Positions 1 through 44,610 of a DNA stretch of 64,000 nt are shown here, in pieces. The notes beneath the pieces are model-generated. The model was not told the DNA's origin, did not search any database, and saw only the letters and a program-made list of their open reading frames with translations. The DNA comes from Tethya wilhelma (Eukaryota > Porifera > Demospongiae > Tethyida > Tethyidae): the NCBI GenBank assembly GCA_964030475.1, contig CAXIPT010000009.1, forward strand, positions 3,524,223-3,588,222, in the 5' to 3' direction. Each line of letters starts with the position of its first letter. Position 1 is the first letter of the stretch. The position numbers and the translations under genes are program-made.

Positions 1-13817
<13,817 letters not shown>

Positions 13818-14930
13818 AAACACTATATTAATATAACTCTTGCCTTTCTATAACAATTATTATACAAAATAATATAGATAGCAATAATTAACTTTTGCAT
13901 ACTAAATAATGCATATTGTAATAATTATAGTTATAAATGTATGATTTATATTATTACTGTTGTTTTACCCCTCTCCCATTTAGACGGTCATGCACTATGT
14001 CTTGTAAAATTTTTGTTACAATGACTTAATTATTATTGCTGCACTGTGTAGTTGATGTTAATTGATTTAAACATTATTTTAGCATTTTATCATGAGTTTT
14101 GAGGGGAAAGTTTGCGTGAGGAAAACGAATGTCCATGGGCTCAGCTATATAGGGTTAATGCAAAAATTATGCACTTGATGCTTGATGCTGGAATTTTGGA
14201 ATTTTGCAAGGATCGAAAAAGGCCGATGACGTAAGCTCTATAGCTTTTAATTCTATACTTAGACCTAGCACATAGCTTTCTCAGCTTGAGTCTGACATCC
14301 CATTTCGTTGTTTTGTCACTGCACACTCAATTTCAAACCTCAGAGAGTCTCGATCATAATTGTAAGGTCACACGACAGCCCACACGTGTACAGTAGTCTG
14401 GCATGCGGCTGGCTGAATGGCAGTTAGAGTTGAAAGTTGAATTTATAGTCTTATCTACTCGAAGACTTGTCTTTTCATTTTCTTATTAACTTGTTCTAGG
14501 TCACTGAAAGTGTTTATTCTAGACTTGAACCTCTGCGTCTGGAAATACCATAATCTAGAGTATTTTAAATAAGCTTAGAGAATCTATAAAGAGAAATGTC
14601 TGTGATAGATCTACTGTAGTCTGTTTCAAGGCTTGTAGTGCTCGGCTTGCACTGGGATATGGCCCATGATGGGTCCACAAGGGATTTGTGACAGCGCTAT
14701 TTGTGTCAGCCTGTTTAGCTTCTGGACAGGCGGCTGGAAGTTCAACGGTATAGGAGAGCTGGATTCAGTGAAGAATATGTCTAGCCTGATCGCTCTTCCG
14801 AAGACGTAACTTTCACCAAAGGTATGTCTAGATTTATACTGTGTGGAAGTACCTTGATGAGATGATTGTGTCACTAATCAACTTTACATGCCATGTGGGT
14901 GGTCCATTACGGTATATACTCACAAAAAAA
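13818..14930. other. Gene A 3' flank, no gene seen
   Basis: AT-rich sequence after the gene A stop codon, presumably 3' UTR and spacer. No open frame here has protein-like content. Confidence 0.6.
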
Positions 14931-14946
14931 AGGGGTGGGGCTCGTA
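14931..14946 (+). promoter_or_regulatory. GT/GC-rich box upstream of first-exon cassette 1
   Basis: AGGGGTGGGGCTCGTA lies 103 bases upstream of the ATG at 15034. Nearly the same box lies 101 bases upstream of the ATG at 22571. It resembles an SP/KLF-type GT box. Conserved sequence and spacing suggest a promoter element; function is inference. Confidence 0.5.
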
Positions 14947-15033
14947 CACGATGCATTTAACCCGAGTAACGTAATAACAACCTCCCACTTTTGGCTCTGA
15001 GGCAGCTACAGTGTTCAAGGTTTCATATTGACC

Positions 15034-15100
15034 ATGGGTCATTGGAAACTTCACCTGTTTCTGCTAGTGGTAGCAAGTCTGTTCATCCAAAGGGCTTCAT
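15034..15100 (+). CDS. Signal-peptide first exon, copy 1
   Basis: Translates to MGHWKLHLFLLVVASLFIQ, followed by RAS: a short start, a hydrophobic core and small residues near the end, typical of a signal peptide. It is 67 nt, ends in phase 1 and has donor GTAAGT. The ATG was chosen because GACCATGGG is shared with copies 2 and 3. Confidence 0.75.
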
Positions 15101-18100
15101 GTAAGTAGAGATTTTGCCCTGCTCAATTAGAATAAAGCGTAACATTGTAGTTGTAAGATTATATAGTACATGTACATGACTGTATAGTGATTCCGGATGA
15201 TTGATATGTTATTACTAAACAAGTTATATCTTTTGAGCCATTCAAGGTTAAAAAGAACAGCTAAAAGCATGGTTATATACTTGATTCTGTACAGCTTGAA
15301 CTGGACACCAAAAGGGGTGGAGCTCTTATACTTGGGCCTTCAAGTTGGCAAATTATTATCAAAAGTTTGCCTATTATTCTATTCTTTTACCCCCAAACTT
15401 CAAGCCCATTGTTCTTTTCAGCCAGCCTATTATTCTTGTATTATTCTCAGACAAGAACATAATAATTTAAGTACGTAAATTTATCAAATAACAATTTTAA
15501 CAATAATTTTTATTCAAAGTTCTTGGTGTGTTTTTCAAAGAGTTTACACATCCAATGTTACAGTAGTAATTTTCCATTTTCGTTTAAATTGTTGTAGGGA
15601 AAGCCTTTAGAATCAATTGCTAATCTTTCTTAGAAAACTATATGAACAATTAGTTGCAATGATCCATTATAAAAGCACCCAGTAGTTCAGTTTTTTGGCA
15701 TTTATAAGCAATGTAAATTTACACAACAACTCTGAGAATTCACCTATTATTCCCAAAGCATAGCCTATTATTCTCACAGAATCAATGTGTACCTAATTAT
15801 TCCAGGAATAACTTGCCATGGTCTACCTATACTCATGCACTTTACCTGAATAATATAATAACAGCCTCCAACTTTTTGACTTTGAGGCAACTAGTGTTCA
15901 AAGTTTCATATTGACCATGGGTCATTGGGGATTTTGCCTGTTTCTGCTAGTGGGAGCAAGTCTGTTCATGCAAAGGACTTCATGTAAGTGGAGATTTTCC
16001 CTGCTCAATTAACATTGTAGTTCTAAGATTACATGTACATCAATGTACAGTGATGCCAGATGATTGATCAAGCTATGTCTTTTGAGCCATTTAAGGTTAA
16101 AAAGAACTGCTAAAAGCATGGTTACTTGTAGCCTCGTCCCCAGGCCCAAAACAGGGGGTTAGAGGGCCTAGTATCTATCGACTACGCATGCGCCAGTTTT
16201 TACCCAAAATCTGGGTACATCGTAAATTTCACCGTAAAATTGTCCATATACTCTGTTGACTGGATTATATACAGCATTGGTATTTTTCTAAGCACTAGGC
16301 ATAGAAACGCTAAAAGAACACTTGTCTCTTTCCAAGAACTGACTAGCTTGATATATTTAAGAGTGGAAAAGCAGCAGTAGCCAACCAAGGTGGGACTGTA
16401 GATCAATTTTTTCCCGCTGCAATTACGCGCATGCACAGTCAGTAGACACTATAGGCCCTCTTTTTTGAGGGGCCTGGGAACAAGGCTAGGTTATTTGATT
16501 CTTTACAACTTAAACCGGATATCAAAAGGGGTAGGGCTCCTATACTCATGCACTTTACCTGCATAACATAATAACAGCCTCCCACTTTTGACTTTGAGGC
16601 AACTAGTGTTCAAAGTTTCATGTTGACCAATAGCATAATTTTCAACATTTAATGTGTTCAAAGTTTAATATTGACCAATAACATAATTTTTGAGTGGTGA
16701 ACCCAATCTACTCCTGCATATGCACTGCACATGCATTCACAGTGGTAGAAACAATGAATTTGCTTGAATTCATGAATAAGTAGAGTCACATGCAAGAGTT
16801 ACGTGTGGAGGAGGTTCATATTTAACCATAATTATAGTGCAGTGTCTTTATTATATGTTTTATATAGGGTGGCAAAACCGGTAATATTATAACTGTTACA
16901 ATAAAAGGCATTCCTCTATGCTGTGGTATTTGTATGCTGATGAACATTGATCATGGCATTGCCATAGTGGATTGTATATTATATTATACCATTACATGTG
17001 CATATAGATTTAATAAATGCTACATTTATGTGCATGGTTGATATAGTACATATAATATGCATGCTAGTACTACTACTAAGAATGTTCTACTGATGTCATT
17101 GAGTGCATGGTCCTTTGAGTGTCTAATTAATGTACATACACAGGTGGACAGTAGAGCTAGGTATAAAATTAATAAACTTACATGGAGTTGATTTTCTTCA
17201 ATAAAATTAACGTGATAATTGTGCATGTCATTATTAATTTGTACTTCAGAAAGAGAGCCTGGAACAATATAAGCTAAATAATAATTATTAAGGTAAATGC
17301 CGGAGAAGTTTTACAGGACCTTCTTGGGAAAAATTAACAATAACATGGTGATAGAAATTGCATGCGTGGCAAAGTAGCAATGTATAGTGTTAGCCCCCAG
17401 TTTTGTTAGTGTCTAATGTTAAATCAAGACCCAAAGTCCAAAGTGTGAAAGTATGGAAACAGAGGAAGCGAAACTAAATGAATGGTCATAGTGAATTACA
17501 ATAAATCTTCCTATGATGTGTAAAGTGTGGAACTAGCTAGACATCAAAATTATAATTTTCTAATTAATTTTTGATTGTATCGTAATTATTTATATATAGC
17601 ACAATGTCAACAAGGAGCTCTTCGTCTGGCTGGAAACAACAGACAGAATGATATGGAGGGTCGACTGGAAGTTTGCAATTCTAACCGATGGGGAACTGTC
17701 TGTGATGATTTTTTTGGTGGCAGAGATGCTCAAGTAGCTTGTGGTCAGCTTGGATTTTCTAATGTTGGTGCTTCTGCCCTTAATGGAGGAAATGTTAATC
17801 AACTCTTTGGTGTTGGGACTGGTCAAATCTGGTTGGATAATCTTTATTGCGAAGGAACTGAAAGCAGATTGATTGATTGTCCCAGAGGTGGAGGGCTTGG
17901 CCAACACAACTGCAACCACAATGAGGATGCAGGTGTACGATGTGTAGCTATACATGGTAAGAAATGTGAGAAATTAGGAACAATAGCAATCAATACTTTC
18001 TTTCTGCTTCATTTCATTATAGTTACAGCATAATAATATATAAGAGACTATATTGTGTGCTGTGTTGTGTTGACTCTATAAATGTATTTATAATTCCACA

Positions 18101-19068
18101 ATCAAATTATTTTCTAGTGTGCACTGATGGAGATATCAGGATTGCTGATGGCACTGGTGCTAGTCCTCTTGAAGGACGTATTGAAGTATGCCTCAACAAC
18201 ACATGGGGCACAGTGTGTGATGATGTATGGGGTACCCCAGATGCTCGAGTTGCATGCTGGCAGCTTGGATTTGCAAGAAATGGTGTGAAAAACATGTTTT
18301 CATAATGAAAATGCTAACAATATTTGAATTCCCAACACATGCATGTAGCAAAATAAATCTTTAAAAAAATTGTACTCAAATTAATAATTAATATCTGATT
18401 CGTTTACTCTATGTAGGTGCTATTGCAAGAGGAGCTGCTACATTCGGACAAGGTACTGGACCGATCCATATTGATGATGTCCAGTGCAATGGAGGAGAGC
18501 AGAGAATATTTGAGTGTAGTACACATCCTATTGGCAACCACAACTGTGACCATTCAAGGGATGCAGGAGTTATCTGTCTACCTCGTGTTGAAAGTAAAGC
18601 TATATGATACAAGACACACCCACCTATTCTCACACACACACACAAGCAAAAATGCAAATTCTCTTGCTTCCACGGAGCAAAGATTCTTTAAGCGGTCATG
18701 CGCACCTGGCAAAGCCAGGATGCTTACATGTGCACTATGCAGGCGTCTAAGAGCCATGCCGTGTTCACTAATCTCCTGGAGTCTGGCCAGGATTCCAGGA
18801 ACTCACAAGAGTCTGATCATGCCTCTCAGCCATTGGGTGTGGGTACCCAAGGGGTCAGTAGGTTGATGTGCCTAGGTGCTAGGTGGACAACCATACCATT
18901 TTCATGAAAGACAGACAAACACCTTGATCGAATTGATACTATACTGGGCAGACTTGAACTCACAACCCTAAGGTTGTGAGCCAGAGATTTTCAACCACTT
19001 AGCCACAGTGGTGCACACACATAAACTATGCATGCACACAAATAAACACTGTGCACACGCATGCATGN

Positions 19069-19150
<82 letters not shown>

Positions 19151-21519
19151 TGACTGGGTGCCATGCAATGCCATGAGCATACAGTAACAGAATAATTTCT
19201 ACAGCAGCTACTCTGGTTTCATTTGCTCAAATTCCTGTAACTATCTTAGCTATATTCACTACCTCCCACCCCTCAACATATAGGCACATGCACATCATGC
19301 ACACTCACACACCCTCATATACACACATACTCACATACATGTGTACACGTACACTCAGGTACAAGTGCACGTAAATTCTTTCTCTCTCTCACATGCACAC
19401 AGACACACACAGACACACACAGACACACACAGACACACACAGACACACACAGACACACACAAACACACACAAACAAACAAAACCTACACAAAGTGTTAAT
19501 ATCACTAACAATTAATTGATTCATCTCGTGCATGCAGGATCAATTCATCCAGTCCATCCGCACATCGGATCAATCCAGCCAACTCAATGACTTTGATGCC
19601 TGTACTGCATACTGGGTGACTGTGACTGCCGTTTCCTGTGGCTCTCAACAAGTGAGCCAACCAGGAGTCATTGACATCTTCAACCCACTTCAGTTCACAT
19701 TTACCATCACTCTGGGCAACACTGGAAGCTGTAGTGTGTGGAACACTTCACGTACCGCTAACAAACTGGAAGATGTCTACAATCAGATCCAGGATGTGAC
19801 AAGGAGCTTGATCGGCAACTCTTGTATTGCTAGTGGCATGTGGACTTGCAGTGCTGATGATGACTCTGTTGCCATTTACACGTAAGCTCATAGATCATAC
19901 ATAACTAGAATACATGTACACACATCTATATTGAGATTATATAACTGCTATTTTGCTTGATATTTTGCTTGATATTTGTAGTGTGTCTCTTGGAAGCTAT
20001 GATGAATCTATCACTGGATTCAGAGAGACCCAGCTAAAGACTCTCAACGACTGGCTAGAGCCTCTGACTGAGATCACCATTGATGCCACTGTCTACAAGG
20101 TACAATAGTGTGAATGCTATCACTTATAGCCTCTCCTCATACACTTAGTAATGAAGGCTTATGAGGCTACTCTCATCCTATATACTATCTATTGACACCT
20201 TATGTCACTAATGATATGTATACTGCTTGTATTGTTGACAGATTGTGAAACCTGAGCCTCCTGCTCCAACTCAAGGCGCTCAGATCAGTGGTGGCCTACC
20301 AGGATATGCCATTGCTATCATTGTTTTGGTTGTTGTGGCCATCTTTGTTGTGGTTGTGTTTGTTGCAGCCATCATCTTGGTCAGGAGAAGGCAGCCCAAA
20401 GAGTAAGAATGTACATGGTCATAAACTCTAGGAGGTTATCTTTGGTGTTGTGGGACTATAGTCATACTGGGCTGTTCTGTATTCAATTAATAGACTAGTA
20501 ATACACTGACCGATGGCCAGCTCTCAAATAGCTCCAATTTTATCTTTTATCTAATTTTTGTGGAACAACTGGATCTAACTTTGTTTCTTGCTATGTTTAG
20601 GCCTCCACGTGAACGTATGCAAGAAGACACACTGGACACAACTTCCCGCCACTCCATTGGCATTGTTGAAAATCCACTCTACTCTGAAGACACTGACCTG
20701 GGTGGAATGCCATCTTTTGCCAAGCTAGCTGCCAAGGAAAAGGCTGATGAGGTGAGCAATCTCTGTGTACATAAGACCATGAATTTTGCTAGTAGGAAAT
20801 GAGATTCATAAATTTATGTACATGCAGCTGTCATGGGCATATTTGTGACTTAATTTGTGGTTTGTGAATATCATTATTGGTGTGATGGGGCAAATTTTGT
20901 GGGCTCAACATTGCATCCAGTACTGAGATTTTGTTGTATGAAATATCATAAGAGAAAAAAATATCTTGAGATTTAGCTGGGATTTGAACCCAAGTCTTTT
21001 GAATTCTAGTTGAATGCTCTATCACTGAGCTACTAGAATTTCACTGAGAAAAGTTAGCCTCGTAAACCAGTCCCTCCACATTCACTGGAAATTAAGCATA
21101 TAAGAGAAAAGGTTAACTAGCTTGCTTTTGAAGTGTATGGATTCATTGTACAGAATTCAAACAATCCTAGGACCTCAAGAACACAATACTCATATTGCTT
21201 GTATAGATAGCCTAGCTGTTCTTTATTTTGAAGTTGAACATAATAATATTATTAGCCCGCATTTTGAGTATTATGGCACTGTATTAGACTGAACGCTCAT
21301 TAATGATGAGAAAATAGCAAATTTTAAGCACCAGGATACACATAAATGTTCCTTTGACATCCCTACTGGGCATTACAATACATACAATCATACATATTAT
21401 TATGTAATCCGTCTATAAACTGAGCTACAAAGGTTAAACACCTTTTGTGTTGTTTGTCACTTTAGGCTGAGTATGACTATGATCCTGCCCCAGACAAACT
21501 GGATTTGGGCGGCTACTAG
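15034..21519 (+). CDS. Gene B: short SRCR/FN3 membrane receptor with alternative signal exons
   Basis: The first exon, 15034-15100 or its paralogue 15917-15983, encodes a signal peptide and ends in phase 1. It joins in frame to 17600-17956, a complete SRCR in one exon. Then come 18118-18282 and 18417-18593 (second SRCR), and after an N at 19068 the exons 19538-19881, 19982-20099, 20242-20402, 20601-20751 and 21466-21519 (stop TAG). These last exons match gene A from 12568 onward: end of FN3-4, membrane-proximal region, TM helix, NPLY tail and EYDYDPAP end. The visible protein lacks most of the SRCR array and all but the end of the FN3 block, so sequence is probably missing at the N. It could also be two gene pieces falsely joined there. 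Confidence 0.72.
15312..15328 (+). promoter_or_regulatory. GT box of cassette 2, separated from its exon
   Basis: AAGGGGTGGAGCTCTTA corresponds to the box at 14931 but lies about 600 bases from the ATG at 15917, because an insertion (15333-15827) splits this cassette. Confidence 0.4.
15333..15827. mobile_element. Non-coding insertion with TATACT target duplication
   Basis: About 495 bases flanked by TATACT on both sides (15327-15332 and 15828-15833). The uninterrupted arrangement is visible in cassette 3 at about 16527-16560, where the GT box runs straight into CTATACTCATGCAC. Subterminal segments TGGCAAATTATT and, on the other strand at the right end, TGGCAAGTTATT form a weak inverted repeat. 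The body is rich in CCTATTATTCT motifs. No coding sequence is seen. It is probably a non-autonomous DNA transposon of unknown family. Confidence 0.55.
15917..15983 (+). CDS. Signal-peptide first exon, copy 2
   Basis: Translates to MGHWGFCLFLLVGASLFMQ, followed by RTS: 67 nt, phase-1 end, donor GTAAGT. It is a tandem duplicate of the exon at 15034, including flanking intron sequence (TTTGAGCCATT, AAGGTTAAAAAGAAC). It lies closer to the SRCR exons of gene B, so either copy could be the working start. Confidence 0.7.
16129..16488. mobile_element. MITE with long imperfect TIRs and 9-bp target duplication
   Basis: A 360-base element beginning TAGCCTCGTCCCCAGGCCC and ending in the reverse complement of TAGCCTTGTTCCCAGGCCC. 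The inverted similarity continues inward through GAGGGCCTA and GCATGCGC for roughly 60-70 bases. It is flanked by GGTTACTTG (16120-16128) and GGTTATTTG (16489-16497), a 9-bp duplication with one mismatch. Long TIRs plus a 9-bp duplication suggest a Mutator-like non-autonomous element. It sits in the first intron of gene B and interrupts sequence that is continuous in cassette 1. No transposase is seen. Confidence 0.75.
16524..16715 (+). pseudogene. Degenerate third copy of the first-exon cassette
   Basis: The GT box (AGGGGTAGGGCTC at 16527-16539) and the shared leader (CCTCCCACTTTTGACTTTGAG) are present. Where the working copies read GACCATGGG, this copy reads GACCAATAG, so the start codon is gone. 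A short piece starting TGTTCAAAGTTT is repeated again at about 16656. Confidence 0.6.
16716..17599. other. Intron 1 of gene B, no other feature seen
   Basis: AT-rich non-coding sequence between the degenerate cassette and the first SRCR exon. It ends with the acceptor TATATATAG at 17591-17599. Confidence 0.6.
18925..19015 (-). repeat. tRNA-like SINE element (class II tRNA type)
   Basis: Read on the minus strand there is TGGCTAAGTGG (A-box-like), then a short hairpin-like arm CTCACAACCTTAGGGTTGTGAG, then GTTCAAGTCTG (B-box-like). The pattern resembles a tRNA-Leu/Ser-like head. The unique-looking sequence at 18660-18925 may be the body of the same element. Confidence 0.45.
19068..19068. other. 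Assembly gap or join (N) in gene B
   Basis: An N adjoins a TG microsatellite, a common place for contig ends. The size of missing sequence is unknown, and the SRCR/FN3 block may be missing here. Confidence 0.8.
19069..19148 (+). repeat. (TG)n microsatellite
   Basis: An almost pure TG run directly follows the N. Confidence 0.95.
19394..19480 (+). repeat. (CACACAGA)n-type tandem repeat
   Basis: Repeated ACACACAG units upstream of the exon at 19538. Confidence 0.9.
20960..21050 (-). repeat. tRNA-derived SINE-like element
   Basis: On the minus strand: TAGCTCAGTGA (A box) and GGTTCAAATCCC (B box), with AGCTAAATCTCAAGAT following. It is the same family as 61080-61200. It lies in the last intron of gene B. 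Confidence 0.65.
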
Positions 21520-22469
21520 AAAAAAACTATGACAACTGTTGCCTTTTAACACAACTACTTGGTAAACATAAGAGTTTTATAGTACGTTATTTTGTAAACT
21601 ATGTAGAGTGTATAATGCTACTATTGTTGATTTGTAAGTTGGTATTTATTTTTATACGTGTGATATTGATGTAAAGGTTGTTGAACCAACCAGAACAAGG
21701 TACATATTATTTTGCTTCTAATTGTAAACTTGTGAACAATAGTGAGTGAATGTGCCTTTGCAATTCAATCGCCTCAATATCAAGCCTAGGGACAAACAGT
21801 GGTAAAAAAAAATGGTGACTATAGGCCAGAGCACCATAGCTACTATAGACATACTATATACACTAAAGTTTCATGGATCTAGCTGGGCTGTTTGGGAGCC
21901 TATATTTGCGTTACCAGCTGTCATTGATGCATGTAAACAAACCTGAAGGGAAGCCTAGACAATAACAGTCCAGCCCACAGTCCACAAAGTGTACACTGGC
22001 ATTTGAGTACTCAGTGGTCTCAGTCTCCATTCCACTGCATTGCCGTGGCAAAATGGAGTCAGGGCGAGTGCGTGTAGCAACGGAGAGAAAATGGACTCAC
22101 TCTGAGGAAGACAGCGGCAGCCACGTTCCTCAAAGAAGTTCCTTGCTATTTATAAAACAGCAGGAACTGGAACTAGGACCGATCAAAGAATCTGTCTTGG
22201 ATTTTATACTATACTTGAGTAGGACCAAGTAGTCTGCGTGTGGTTGATCGAGAGGCGAGGACTGAGAGGTGCTATTATATTATTTGACGAGGAGAGCTAA
22301 CCATCTACTGTCACCAAGGACACGAGGTGATGTTAAAAACTTAGTGGTAAGTGTTGTGTCAAAACATCCATGAAGTCAATCAGCATGCACGTACTTTAGT
22401 TGGCGTGCGGGTTAACTCGATGGGGGTGTGCATTATGGACTGTCCGTCGATCCTATTTTTAAAAAAAAA
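21520..22469. other. Gene B 3' flank and spacer
   Basis: Non-coding sequence between the gene B stop codon and the next first-exon cassette. No convincing open frame. Confidence 0.55.
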
Positions 22470-22487
22470 GTGGGTGGGGCTCGTACG
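22470..22487 (+). promoter_or_regulatory. GT/GC-rich box upstream of first-exon cassette at 22571
   Basis: GTGGGTGGGGCTCGTACG lies 101 bases before the ATG. The core GGGTGGGGCTCGTAC is shared with 14931-14948. The intervening leaders differ between the cassettes, which makes the box stand out. Confidence 0.5.
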
Positions 22488-22570
22488 TCCTGCATTTTGT
22501 GAACAAAACTCCCCGTTTGTACTTCGAGCATCTGTTTTTTGCAGTTTACACAGCTGGTTTCATATTGACC

Positions 22571-22637
22571 ATGGGTCATTGGGAACTTTGCTGCATTCTG
22601 CTGCTGGTAGGAAGTCTGCTTGTCCATAGGACATCTG
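22571..22637 (+). CDS. Signal-peptide first exon, copy 3 (orphan)
   Basis: Translates to MGHWELCCILLLVGSLLVH, followed by RTS: 67 nt, phase-1 end, donor GTAAGC. It has the same context TTGACCATGGGTCATTGG as the gene B copies. No SRCR exon follows on the plus strand before the N at 24093. If the block 24094-48262 is flipped, gene C becomes a plus-strand gene downstream of this exon, so this may be its start. That link is inference, because the PAQR3-like fragment would then lie between them. Confidence 0.65.
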
Positions 22638-24092
22638 GTAAGCAAATTTAAGATTGCAATAATTTATTGTAAGCACTTGCTAGAATCAAAGTATAAATGT
22701 GTGAGATTTTGTAGCTACAGCTGATTTTGTAGTAATTCAGTGTATAAATACTTGCATGAGCCCATTAAGAAGAAATACTTTACTATGTTAGGTAGAAACA
22801 GTTTTAACATATACTGAAAATTATTAGTGATTATTGTGACCACTGTATATATAGGGGGTAAATTTGGCGAATTGGTGAATTACTTCAAATCATCAAATTA
22901 AATCGGCAATTAAACAGTTTTATATGCATGTGTGCGCATAATATTATTATAAACAATGCAGTATGCAGAATTGAATTGCCAATCATGCCGAAATGGGAAT
23001 TCACCAAATTTTAAGCCCACTAAATAATTATTAATATTATTATTAGAGTCTTGCTGTGTTTGACATAATTTTATACTAAGTTATACGATAATATTGCATA
23101 ACATTGTAATTTTACTTCATGGGTATCTTGAAAATGCTGGAGCATATATATTGCCATAGAATACACAAATAATCAAAACATTTTATTCATGAAGTTTGCA
23201 TAAGTACTGTATCAAAATTTGTTTAGTCTAGCAAAGATTTAATCAATTCACTGTATGTTACACCCTTTTTGTGATTAGAAATCCATTGCAATCAATAATC
23301 TTTGTGAGTTGTTTACAGCATTCTGCTCTTAATAATTTAGTCATAATATTCATATTTATGAACCTCTGCATGTGCCTACTTTAGTATTTCATGTGCATGC
23401 CACCCCCCAAACTTCTAGTGTACTTGTTCCTTGTGTCTATTGTGACCCCCGCCTACTTCTGCATGTGCACACTACATCCATGCACAGCCAATGAATTCAG
23501 TAGAATGCAATGTTTCCCATAAGGCATGCAGAGGAGGTTTTTATATGCAGCTATGTCCAGATTTTTTTTAATTTCATCCTATCTTTTGCTGCTAGCACCA
23601 AAATTAAATGATTTGGGCATACAGAAAATAAAATTTTCCAAATATTCCAAAAATATTTAACCTCATGTTATTAATAAGGTTTTCTTTATTAAAGTTTGAT
23701 CATAATACACTAAACTTCTTTGTCAATGCCAATCAACTTCATGTCCAGAAGTAAAGTTGTATAGTATAGTTTTTAATAACTATTATGATTAGGATTTGAT
23801 TGCCTTCACAGAAAGGTCAAAGGGGATCGACAATGTAATAATTATGGTGAAGTACATATCATTATTATTTTGTTTTTCCACCAGATATGAATATTAATGA
23901 CACCATGCATGGCCACACACATGTACATGCGCACTGTACTGAATAATAAATATGACAAAACACGTATATTTAAATTATGACTGTATTCATGATTATTATT
24001 ATTCATTAGTATATTCAATTGGAACCAACTTCTCTTTTAACATTTGATACACATAGCTAAATTATTATTATTGTATGAAACTTATTGTTGTG
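22638..24092. other. Intron or spacer, AT-rich
   Basis: No coding sequence seen. It holds one weak MITE candidate (22854-23018) and ends at an N. Confidence 0.55.
22854..23018. mobile_element. Weak MITE candidate
   Basis: The ends GGGGGTAAATTTGGCGAATT and, on the opposite strand at the right, GGGCTTAAAATTTGGTGAATT form an imperfect inverted repeat around about 165 bases. No clear target duplication. Confidence 0.3.
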
Positions 24093-24093
24093 N
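24093..24093. other. Assembly join (N) cutting the 3' end of gene C
   Basis: The N falls inside the FN3-4 exon of gene C. The same exon resumes, inverted, right after the N at 48263, sharing 111 bases. Confidence 0.85.
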
Positions 24094-43692
<19,599 letters not shown>

Positions 43693-44609
43693 CTGTAGAG
43701 ATTATTTAAAGTTGTTGTAGTTGTCATTATTCTACATCATACGTACGGTAGTACGTATAGTAGGAATGGGCCGACTGTCCCATAGACACAATACAAAATG
43801 TTGGCCACTATAAAAGTCTAGTTAAGCCTTCAAAGTTGCTCAGAGGCTCTTACTGACAGATTACCAACTGCATGCAAGGCCTAAAACTCACAAAAACTTT
43901 TTTCAGCACTCATAGAAAACGCTAGTGGGAAGCCACCATAGTGCCATTTTTGTTCTCCTAACTTACGTACTTACGTACTTCCTAACTGACTTACTTGAAA
44001 AGGATTTCCAGGGAACCAGAATGTGTTGAGCCAACTTTGACAGCACNTCATGGGTACTACATTCTTTGATACTCGTTTTCATCATAAATAGGCCTAAACA
44101 AAAACTAGAAAGCCTTGAAACTTAGTGTATAAATTCATGTACTACAATGCAGCCATCTTTGTAGGTAGAGTTCAAAGGTAATTATTCACATGGCATTATT
44201 ATGCGCATTAGCCTCCAGCGTAATGAAGTGCATGTAGCTGCCACTCAAGCTTTTTGGAGGGACTAACCAGTCTCTGATAGTGCTTTCACACTGTAGTGTT
44301 GAAAAAAGTGAATGAACAAGTAATAAAAATTTCAAAAAAATAAGTAATGTATAGGAATGGGCAGTGCAGTAAAATGTATTGGAACAAGGCACGGTCTCAG
44401 TTTTGGCACATGACTACTTCATTTTATATGCCCAACTCTTGGCCAGCAGTCCATGCAGTTACTTGTTGTTATGGTTTACTCTATTGCTTAGCCAAGTGAT
44501 TATAGTTACTGTAGAAATTGAACCAATTGCGTGCAATAAGCTACGGTATTAGAATCTATCAGTGTACAGATTATTGCAACAGGACACTGAAAAATCCATA
44601 TGAAGGATC
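43693..44609. other. Non-coding stretch containing an N
   Basis: No SRCR exon or other coding sequence recognised. The N at 44047 splits it. It probably contains the end of one contig and unrelated sequence up to the next join. Confidence 0.5.
44047..44047. other. Assembly join (N)
   Basis: Isolated N in non-coding sequence upstream of gene C. Confidence 0.75.
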
Positions 44610-44610
44610 N
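44610..44610. other. Assembly join (N) at start of SRCR fragment
   Basis: The N sits immediately next to an SRCR exon that begins mid-domain. Confidence 0.8.

Larger units (their letters stand above)
18594..19537. other. Repeat-rich intron or gap region in gene B
   Basis: Contains a SINE-like segment, the N at 19068, TG and CACACAG microsatellites and a 225-base unique piece (19155-19380). That unique piece occurs in opposite orientation in the matching intron of gene D (48742-48968). The last 50 bases before the acceptor at 19537 match those of gene D. Confidence 0.7.

Noticed and set aside
18417..18866. A 149-aa open frame overlapping the gene B SRCR exon
   Set aside because: It is in a shadow frame of the real exon 18417-18593 and runs on into the intron. 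Splice sites and homology support the other frame.
22014..22232. 72-aa open frame upstream of the 22571 cassette
   Set aside because: No domain, no homologous frame in the related cassettes, unremarkable composition.
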